A DNA stretch of 11,524 bases, taken from Actinomycetes bacterium. GTDB lineage: Bacteria; Actinomycetota; Acidimicrobiia; Acidimicrobiales; Palsa-688. The stretch covers positions 1-11,524 of the forward strand of contig JAKBBS010000105.1 of the NCBI GenBank assembly GCA_021808425.1, in the 5' to 3' direction. Positions 6,627 to 11,524 of the stretch are shown piece by piece (the first letter of the stretch is position 1; each line of letters opens with the position of its first letter). Made by a program: the position numbers and the translations under genes. The notes beneath the pieces were generated by a model that saw nothing but the letters and a program-made list of their open reading frames with translations, was not told the origin of the DNA and did no database searches.

Positions 6627-7460
6627 CTACTGCTTCCAGGTGGTGGGCGTCTCAAACGAGGCCCCGACCCTGCCACCAGACCAACGGGTGACGAACGCGA
6701 AACGGTCGGCTCGCACCACCCCGTGACGCCATTCCACCTTCAGATCGCCCTGGCAGGCAAGTCGCTCGACCCCGTAGGCGGGCACTCTCGGGCGCAAGCC
6801 GAGAAGTTCGCGCTGTAGCGCCGACGGCATCACGGGGGTCACGTGCTCCCACCCCGAGTCAGGCCTGATCCCGCAGCGCGTTTCGAGCTCGATGTACAAA
6901 GCGGTGCGGTGGAAGTCGGATTCGAGGATAGGGGCGGCGATGCTCTTGGGAAGCCACGAGCAGTCGAGGACGACGGGACTTGAGTCGATGAGCCGCAACC
7001 TCTCGAGGTACACGAGCGGCTCGTCGGATCGGCAACCCAACGCAGCTGCCGCAACAGGGTCCGTGCGCTCCTCGAGGTAGCGCACCAAGCTCTCCTGGAC
7101 GAAACCCTGCTCCTCAGCTGAACGGTACAAGCTGTAGATAGTTCCTAGCGTCTGCTCCAACGACCGTGGGCGCACGAACGTCCCACGCCCGCGGCTACGC
7201 TCCAACCTGCCGTCCTCATGGAGCCTTCGTACCGCCTCGCGGACGGTCTGGCGACTCACGTTGTATCTTCCTGTGAGCTCGATGTCGCTCGGGAAACGCT
7301 CCTCGAACTCGCCTGTGTCAAGTCGGGACTGAAGGTCCGCCAGGATCTGCACCCAGAGGGGCTCGCCACTGCGCCTGTTGAGGCGTGTGGTGGGCTCGAC
7401 GCTAGGAAGCGAAGTCTCCGACGAGTTGGTCAGGGCCGTCTCAGCACGCCTCTCAACCAT
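6627..7460 (-). CDS. GntR-family transcription regulator with UTRA domain (HutC/YvoA type)
   Basis: From ATG 7460 the product has 277 residues. A winged helix-turn-helix occupies about residues 34-98: PLWVQILADLQSRLDTGEF, FPSDIELTGRYNVSRQTVREAVRRL (recognition helix) and the wing GRLERSRGRGTFVRP. A UTRA ligand-binding domain follows (about 119-260), with LERLRLIDSSPVVLDCSWLP and the C-terminal VERLACQGDL region. UTRA regulators sense small metabolites such as amino-sugar phosphates or histidine intermediates; the ligand here is unknown. TTG 7499 is a possible earlier start. The gene overlaps the end of the small Cys-rich ORF by 31 bases in another frame and converges on the GNAT gene with only 27 bases between, so it probably shares a transcript with the small ORF. 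Targets are not evident; the AT-rich promoter at 7649-7657 is a candidate for autoregulation. Confidence 0.87.
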   Translation of the reverse strand: MVERRAETALTNSSETSLPSVEPTTRLNRRSGEPLWVQILADLQSRLDTGEFEERFPSDIELTGRYNVSRQTVREAVRRLHEDGRLERSRGRGTFVRPRSLEQTLGTIYSLYRSAEEQGFVQESLVRYLEERTDPVAAAALGCRSDEPLVYLERLRLIDSSPVVLDCSWLPKSIAAPILESDFHRTALYIELETRCGIRPDSGWEHVTPVMPSALQRELLGLRPRVPAYGVERLACQGDLKVEWRHGVVRADRFAFVTRWSGGRVGASFETPTTWKQ

Positions 7461-7600
7461 CCGGCTGCGCCCGAGCCGTCGTTTGAATGCCCCTGGCAAC
7501 GATCCTCTACCGGCACTGATCCGAGAACCTGCTCCACGTGTTCACCGCATCCTACCCACGTCGGCTTACCGCAGGATTTGCAAGTCACCGCTCGGCACAT
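7430..7600 (-). CDS. Small Cys/His-rich protein (56 residues), putative zinc-binding
   Basis: An ATG at 7600 opens a 56-codon frame ending at TGA 7432-7430. The product begins MCRAVTCKSCGKPTWVGCGE, with H21 next, then a helix-like stretch and RCQGH (35-38). Cysteines 7, 10, 18, 35 and histidines 21 and 38 could form a compact zinc site. From memory, short actinobacterial proteins of unknown function share the MCR...C..CGK.TW.GCG.H pattern; I cannot verify this here. GGAG lies five bases before the ATG, and a TATAAT hexamer (7654-7649) lies upstream. The last 31 bases overlap the start of the GntR gene in another frame, so translation may be coupled. The C-terminal part after H38 is Gly/Ser/Arg-rich and probably unstructured. 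The gene is too short for many ORF filters. Function unknown. Confidence 0.7.
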   Translation of the reverse strand: MCRAVTCKSCGKPTWVGCGEHVEQVLGSVPVEDRCQGHSNDGSGAAGWLRGVLRRP

Positions 7601-7605
7601 GGCAT

Positions 7606-7609
7606 CTCC
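7606..7609 (-). promoter_or_regulatory. Ribosome binding site of the small Cys-rich gene
   Basis: On the minus strand GGAG lies five bases before ATG 7600. It supports real translation of the 56-residue protein. Confidence 0.5.
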
Positions 7610-7648
7610 ACAGTCATATTAGAACCTTCCCCTGTGAGCAACTGTTTC

Positions 7649-7657
7649 ATTATATAA
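7649..7657 (-). promoter_or_regulatory. AT-rich promoter candidate for the small gene and GntR regulator
   Basis: On the minus strand TTATATAATG gives a consensus TATAAT hexamer (7654-7649) in otherwise GC-rich DNA, with transcription expected near 7642. TTATATAA (7650-7657) is itself a perfect palindrome and could also be a regulator site. No TTGACA-like -35 box is visible at the right spacing. It lies 10 bases past the end of the ClC gene, so the small gene and the regulator can be expressed apart from ClC. Confidence 0.45.
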
Positions 7658-7666
7658 GGCGACCCG

Positions 7667-9133
7667 TCATCCGCCGTGTTCGACGCCGGGGAGGCGAGCA
7701 GAGTAGATCGAGTAGCCGTCCAACTGTCGCGCTACAGCGGTTGCAAGGACTGTCGCAGCGAGGATCGGGATCATGAGGTCAAGTCCGCTTTGGGTGAGCT
7801 CCACGACGAGGACCAGTCCCGAGATCGGCGCCTGCATCGCGGAGCCGATCATGGCGGCCGCGCCAATGAGCGCAAACGCGCCGACCGGCGATCCGGGCCA
7901 CATCATCGACCAAAGGATCCCGGTCATGGCGCCAAAGACGGCACCGGTGCTCAGGAACGGGGTGAAAAGGCCGCCTGATGCCCCGCTTCCGACGCACAGG
8001 GACGTGACCAGTGGTTTGAGCGCGCTCAACGCGAGCAGAAGCAGCAGCGTGCCTTGGCCGAGCAAGGCCCGGTGGGCCATGTCTTTTCCGTTGCCGAACA
8101 AGGCCGGATATGCGATTCCTATCACGCCAAGAATGCCAAATGCGACAAGCGGCCCGACGAGAACTTTCCTGCCGGAGAGGCGGTGGTGGGCTATGTAGCC
8201 GACGAGGCGAATATACCCAGACGAGAACAATCCTATGACCGGCCCGGCTACGAGCGCCCAGACCATGATCGTGGCCGAGAAACGGAAGTTGGCAACCCCC
8301 ACGTAGGTTGCATGCTGTGGCAGGTATATCCACGCCACTGTGGTAGCGACACCACTGCAGAGTATCGCCGGCAACACCACCGCCAAAGAGAACGACCCGA
8401 CCAGTAATTCGGCGGTGAAGACGGCACCCCCGAGCGGCACGTTGTAGACGGCAGCCAGCCCGGCCCCGGCGCCGCAAGCAACGAGCAGGCGACGTTGCTC
8501 TGTGGAAAGCTTCAGCCAGTCCGAGGCCACGCTTCCTGCTACTCCGCCCATCAGCTTCGGTGCAGCCTCACGCCCGATCGACGCGCCCATCCCGATGACG
8601 ACCTCGGAGATCAAACCGGTCAAAAGGCTTCGTTTCCACGAAAGTCGCCCGTCGCCGGACCAGATGACTTCGTCCACCTCCGACTTCTCGCCCTTGGTGT
8701 ATTTGCGCAGGAAATACCACGCGGGACCACCGAATGCCCCCGCAGCCAAAAGCGACACTACCCGCCGCGTGTACGACGACGCCTCGACGTGGCTTTGGAA
8801 ATCCCCGGCTCCGGAACCGAACACCAGGTGCTCCATCCCGAACAGGACAACCATCAGCAAGTCCCCCAGAAGTCCCGTCGCGATACCGGTCACCACGACT
8901 GCAATCGCGAATACCGGCGTCAGCAGAGCGTCGTGTGCACCAGTCGTGTTCGGCTGCTCTGTCGCGCCCCTCCCCGTAGGGAGCCGCTTCAAGATGACGG
9001 GTTTCGGATAACGCACCCTCTCCGACGCGGGGTGCGGCTCTCCAAGGCCGGTCAGCCGTTCCCAGCGCCGCCTCCACGGGGCCGGGTCGGACCGCATCCA
9101 GCGATGCTTGTAGGCGCGTGGGACCTCGGGCAA
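7667..9133 (-). CDS. ClC-family anion channel/transporter
   Basis: The 488-residue multi-pass protein has a basic N-terminus of about 65 residues and then the ClC fold. GREAAP (187-192) is the selectivity helix with the gating glutamate Glu189; VYNVPLGGAVFTAELL (229-244) and GSGASGGLFTPF (382-393) are further ClC signatures, and DGYSIYSARL holds the pore tyrosine (Tyr477). Two hallmarks differ: the classical GSGIP motif is absent (the region reads KSEVDEVIWSGDGR), and the second Glu of the EE pair, the internal proton glutamate of the E. coli antiporter (E203), is Leu243. It may therefore be a channel or an uncoupled transporter; the anion is not certain. AGGAGG at 9144-9139 lies five bases before TTG 9133 and overlaps GTG 9139, so TTG 9133 is the likely start. 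It is divergent from the sulfur operon and upstream of the small Cys-rich gene. Confidence 0.88.
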   Translation of the reverse strand: MPEVPRAYKHRWMRSDPAPWRRRWERLTGLGEPHPASERVRYPKPVILKRLPTGRGATEQPNTTGAHDALLTPVFAIAVVVTGIATGLLGDLLMVVLFGMEHLVFGSGAGDFQSHVEASSYTRRVVSLLAAGAFGGPAWYFLRKYTKGEKSEVDEVIWSGDGRLSWKRSLLTGLISEVVIGMGASIGREAAPKLMGGVAGSVASDWLKLSTEQRRLLVACGAGAGLAAVYNVPLGGAVFTAELLVGSFSLAVVLPAILCSGVATTVAWIYLPQHATYVGVANFRFSATIMVWALVAGPVIGLFSSGYIRLVGYIAHHRLSGRKVLVGPLVAFGILGVIGIAYPALFGNGKDMAHRALLGQGTLLLLLALSALKPLVTSLCVGSGASGGLFTPFLSTGAVFGAMTGILWSMMWPGSPVGAFALIGAAAMIGSAMQAPISGLVLVVELTQSGLDLMIPILAATVLATAVARQLDGYSIYSARLPGVEHGG

Positions 9134-9138
9134 TGACA

Positions 9139-9144
9139 CCTCCT
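9139..9144 (-). promoter_or_regulatory. Ribosome binding site that sets the ClC start at TTG 9133
   Basis: On the minus strand AGGAGG is followed by five bases and then TTG 9133. The in-frame GTG at 9139 shares its first base with the AGGAGG and so is too close to use it. Confidence 0.7.
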
Positions 9145-9147
9145 CTA

Positions 9148-9166
9148 CATTCCGCCACCCGGAATG
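9148..9166. repeat. Perfect 7-bp inverted repeat in the ClC leader
   Basis: CATTCCG (9148-9154) and CGGAATG (9160-9166) are exact reverse complements around CCACC. The repeat ends three bases before the ClC ribosome binding site on the minus strand. As RNA it could hinder ribosome access; as DNA it could be an operator in the ClC/sulfur-operon divergent region. Confidence 0.4.
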
Positions 9167-9194
9167 GCGAACTCCACGCTATCCGACCACCAGA

Positions 9195-9223
9195 TTGCCG
9201 ACGCATGCAAAAGTACGTACAAT
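9195..9223 (+). promoter_or_regulatory. Sigma-70-type promoter of the sulfur operon
   Basis: TTGCCG (9195-9200), a 17-base spacer and TACAAT (9218-9223) match the housekeeping consensus at 4 and 5 of 6 positions. Transcription would begin near 9231, giving a leader of about 60 bases before ATG 9293. The palindrome GTACGTAC (9213-9220) overlaps the -10 box, and a weak ACTGT/ACAGT repeat (9229-9251) spans the start point, so either could hold a regulator. Confidence 0.55.
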
Positions 9224-9280
9224 CAGATACTGTAACAAAGGCAGTGACAGTCCGCTGCGTCGCCGACGTCTGGTCTCAAG

Positions 9281-9288
9281 AAAGGTGG
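9281..9288 (+). promoter_or_regulatory. Ribosome binding site of the persulfide dioxygenase gene
   Basis: AAAGGTGG ends four bases before ATG 9293. It supports this start together with the conserved N-terminal block of the metallo-beta-lactamase domain. Confidence 0.6.
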
Positions 9289-9292
9289 AACC

Positions 9293-10687
9293 ATGCTTAT
9301 CGAGCAGTTCTACTTAGGGTGCTTGTCTCAGGCTTCCTACGTGGTAGCCGATGAGGGATCCAAGAAGGCGCTCGTGGTCGACCCGCGACGCGACATCGCC
9401 GAGTACCTCGACTTCGCACAACGGCGGGGGCTGGACATCGCTTGGGTCGTGCTCACCCACGTTCACGCGGACTTCGTTCCTGGTCATACGGAGCTTGCCG
9501 AAGCTACCGGTGCCCAAATCGCCATGGGCGAGGCCGCCCCGGTCGACTACCCGATCCGCCGTCTGGCCGACGGCGAGAAGCTGTTGCTCGGCGACGGGCC
9601 CGACGCCGTGGCAATCGAGGTCCTCGCAACCCCGGGGCACACCCCCGAATCTATTACGTTGGCGGTCTACGAACACCGCTCCGATGCCTCCCCTCATGCG
9701 ATCATCACGGGGGACACATTGTTCCTTGGCGACGTCGGTCGCCCGGACCTGCTCGGAGCCGTCGGGCGCAGCCCCGACGAGATGGCCCGCGAACTTTACC
9801 GGTCGCTTCACACTAAGATCCTCCCGCTACCAGACGGTGTACTCGTCTACCCGGGACACGGCGCGGGGAGCGCTTGCGGCAAGGCCCTCTCCAGCGAGAC
9901 CGTGTCGACGCTTGGAGCGCAAAGGGCAGGCAACTACGCTCTGGCAGCGATGAGCGAGGACGAGTTCGTGGCGACGGTCACCGACGGCCTTTCGGAACCG
10001 CCAGCGTATTTCCGCGACGACGTGACGATCAACCGGGCGGGACACGCGCCGTTTCACCCCGACGACAGGCTCGCAGAGATGGCCGTCGACGAGGCAGTTC
10101 GCCGGGCCGGGGAAGACGTCATCCTGATCGACGTCCGTGACAACCAGGCGTTTGCGAGCGGCCATTTTCGCGGCGCTGTAAACGTCGCCCTGTCCGGTCG
10201 TTTCGCCGAATATGCAGCGGCGGTCACAATGCCGGGCAGGCAGGTCCTCCTCTTCGGCTCGCCGGACCAAGTCGCCGAGGGACGTATGCGCCTCGCACGT
10301 GTAGGCGTCGACAACGTGGTCGGCGCCGTCACCGACTTGGAGTCACTCGTGGCTCGCTCCGATCTCGTGAGGACGAGCAGCAGGCTCGACGCTCAGGCTG
10401 CCAGGCGGGCGATCGACGAGACCGCCGTGCAGGTGGTCGACGTCCGCCAGCACGGAGAGGTCGCAGACGGGGCGATAGCCGGTTCGACGAATCTGCCGTT
10501 GGTGACGCTTCGCGACCGTATCAATCGACTCGACCGGGGCCGCCCGGTTCTCACGTACTGTGCCGGCGGGTACCGCTCGATCGCAGCGGCGAGCCTTCTC
10601 GAAGCCCTCGGCTTCTCGGACGTGAGTGACCTGTTGGGAGGCTACGGGGCGTGGGAACGCGCCCACCCCGATACGGCGAACGTATGA
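9293..10687 (+). CDS. CstB-like persulfide dioxygenase with two rhodanese domains
   Basis: The 464-residue cytosolic protein begins with an ETHE1-type metallo-beta-lactamase domain (about 1-245). Iron ligands and helpers are visible: THVHADFVPGH (His56, His58, Asp60), TPGHTPES (His116), TGDTLFLGDVGRPDL (Asp141) and YPGHG (His189). Family enzymes oxidise glutathione or other low-molecular-weight persulfides to sulfite. Rhodanese domain 1 (about 262-355, VILIDVRD...) has FGSPDQ where the catalytic cysteine loop belongs, so it is a pseudo-rhodanese. Domain 2 (about 365-458) keeps Cys423 in the loop YCAGGYRS and should transfer sulfane sulfur. This layout matches CstB of Staphylococcus, which turns persulfide into thiosulfate. 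It heads an operon: the next gene starts inside its stop codon (ATGA). The start has a good ribosome binding site and a sigma-70-like promoter. Domain calls are firm; thiosulfate as product is inferred from the layout. Confidence 0.9.
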   Translation: MLIEQFYLGCLSQASYVVADEGSKKALVVDPRRDIAEYLDFAQRRGLDIAWVVLTHVHADFVPGHTELAEATGAQIAMGEAAPVDYPIRRLADGEKLLLGDGPDAVAIEVLATPGHTPESITLAVYEHRSDASPHAIITGDTLFLGDVGRPDLLGAVGRSPDEMARELYRSLHTKILPLPDGVLVYPGHGAGSACGKALSSETVSTLGAQRAGNYALAAMSEDEFVATVTDGLSEPPAYFRDDVTINRAGHAPFHPDDRLAEMAVDEAVRRAGEDVILIDVRDNQAFASGHFRGAVNVALSGRFAEYAAAVTMPGRQVLLFGSPDQVAEGRMRLARVGVDNVVGAVTDLESLVARSDLVRTSSRLDAQAARRAIDETAVQVVDVRQHGEVADGAIAGSTNLPLVTLRDRINRLDRGRPVLTYCAGGYRSIAAASLLEALGFSDVSDLLGGYGAWERAHPDTANV

Positions 10688-11524
10688 CTGTCACAGAACC
10701 CGCCCGTTGGATCAAGGTCCTCGACCAGACCCGCTGCATCGGCTGCCACGCATGCACGACCGCCTGCAAGAGCGAGAACGACGTTCCCCTGGGCGTGACT
10801 CGAACTTATGTCAAGTCGGTCGAGGTCGGCACGTTCCCCAACGTACGGCGCAACTTCCAGGTCACCCGGTGCAACCAATGCTCGGACGCTCCCTGCGTTG
10901 CGGCGTGCCCGACCGAGGCGATGTACCGCCGAGCAGATGGGATCGTCGACTTCGACAAGTCGATATGCATCGGCTGCAAAGCCTGCATGGCCGCCTGCCC
11001 TTATGACGCCATCTTCATCAACCCCGACGACCACTCGGCGGAGAAGTGCAATTTCTGCGCCCACCGCCTGGAGATCGGCCTCGAGCCGGCATGCGTGTCG
11101 GTGTGCCCGACCGAAGCAATCCTCGTCGGCGACCTGAACGACCCGACTTCGAAAGTGGCGAAGGTCGTGCAACGAGACGCCGTCGCCGTTCGCAGACCCG
11201 AGAAGCGCACACGTCCCGGCGTGTTCTACAAAGGTGCCCACCAGTCGACACTCGACCCACTCGCCGCAATGCGTCCCACCGGCGGACTTTACGCGTGGGC
11301 CACACAAGGGGATCCCCATGACCCCCAGCTGGTCACGGCAGGCCATCCAACAACTCACAACTCCTCCGCTGCAGCCCTCGTGTCCTACGACGTCCCTCAT
11401 CACGCGCCGTGGGGTTGGCGGGTCAGTCTCTACACGTGGACCAAAGGCGTGGCCTCGGGGGTGCTGGCGATCGCGATCCTTCTCGGATACCTGGGGGATC
11501 TGAGCTTCTCGTCGGCCACGATCC
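10684..11524 (+). CDS. Four-cluster 4Fe-4S electron-transfer protein fused to an NrfD/PsrC-like membrane domain (3' partial)
   Basis: The frame opens at ATG 10684, inside the previous stop (ATGA), and is still open at the window end after 280 codons. Sixteen cysteines form four complete 4Fe-4S sets: C18/21/24/28, C63/66/71/75, C95/98/101/105 and C122/125/137/141, the pattern of PsrB/TtrB/SoeB-type subunits of molybdenum-containing oxidoreductases. After a linker (about 150-238) comes HHAPWGWRVSLYTWTKGVASG and a hydrophobic helix (about 255-270), which resembles the beginning of an NrfD/PsrC membrane subunit that exchanges electrons with quinone. Normally these are two proteins; here they appear fused. 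The tight link to persulfide dioxygenase suggests a sulfur compound (sulfite, thiosulfate or polysulfide) as partner substrate of a catalytic subunit beyond the window. The iron-sulfur part is certain; the NrfD identity rests on about 45 residues. Confidence 0.85.
   Translation, partial: MTVTEPARWIKVLDQTRCIGCHACTTACKSENDVPLGVTRTYVKSVEVGTFPNVRRNFQVTRCNQCSDAPCVAACPTEAMYRRADGIVDFDKSICIGCKACMAACPYDAIFINPDDHSAEKCNFCAHRLEIGLEPACVSVCPTEAILVGDLNDPTSKVAKVVQRDAVAVRRPEKRTRPGVFYKGAHQSTLDPLAAMRPTGGLYAWATQGDPHDPQLVTAGHPTTHNSSAAALVSYDVPHHAPWGWRVSLYTWTKGVASGVLAIAILLGYLGDLSFSSATI

Noticed and set aside
8495..9136. 213-codon plus-strand ORF opposite the ClC gene
   Set aside because: It is antisense to a clear ClC protein, has Arg/Pro-rich composition typical of GC-rich shadow frames, and shows no domain.
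9137..9139. GTG 9139 as ClC start
   Set aside because: It overlaps the AGGAGG site; TTG 9133 has ideal five-base spacing.

Overview
This window reads as chromosomal DNA of a high-GC actinobacterium. The evidence is GC-rich codon usage, GTG/TTG starts, an MptB-type mannosyltransferase (lipoglycan synthesis), a small Cys-rich protein of a kind I know from actinobacteria, and an apparently leaderless style of expression. A deep-branching, sulfur-handling lineage such as Acidimicrobiia would fit, but that placement is inference. There is no sign of phage, IS elements, CRISPR, rRNA or tRNA. Genes are tightly packed: no gene-free stretch exceeds about 200 bases.

Left part (1-5115), cell-envelope genes. 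A membrane-anchored phosphodiester-glycosidase-like protein (197-1450) is followed by a membrane-anchored YceI-domain protein (1586-2428). Running the other way, and overlapping the YceI gene tail-to-tail by 157 bp, is a polytopic GT-C mannosyltransferase of the MptB type (3924-2272). Back-to-back with it across 78 bp is an exported alpha/beta hydrolase with a Ser/Thr-rich spacer (4003-5115). 

Middle (5179-7600). A class I SAM methyltransferase and a GNAT acetyltransferase are joined by a TTGA stop/start overlap and look co-transcribed. Converging on them is a GntR/UTRA regulator (7460-6627). In front of that regulator, overlapping its start, lies a 56-residue Cys/His-rich protein (7600-7430).

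Right part (7667-11524), transport and sulfur chemistry. A ClC-family anion transporter (9133-7667) is transcribed divergently from an operon. The operon begins with a CstB-like persulfide dioxygenase carrying two rhodanese domains, the first without its cysteine (9293-10687). It continues through an ATGA overlap into an open reading frame that leaves the window (10684-11524). This second product holds four complete 4Fe-4S cysteine sets followed by a start of a membrane domain resembling NrfD/PsrC, so the electron-transfer and membrane subunits of a sulfur-type molybdoenzyme complex appear fused. A plausible reading is persulfide oxidised to sulfite/thiosulfate and electrons passed to the quinone pool.

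The most notable regulatory pattern is the octamer CTAGNNTG in front of four separate plus-strand genes. In two of them it sits exactly six bases before the start codon with no Shine-Dalgarno sequence, as expected for leaderless mRNAs.
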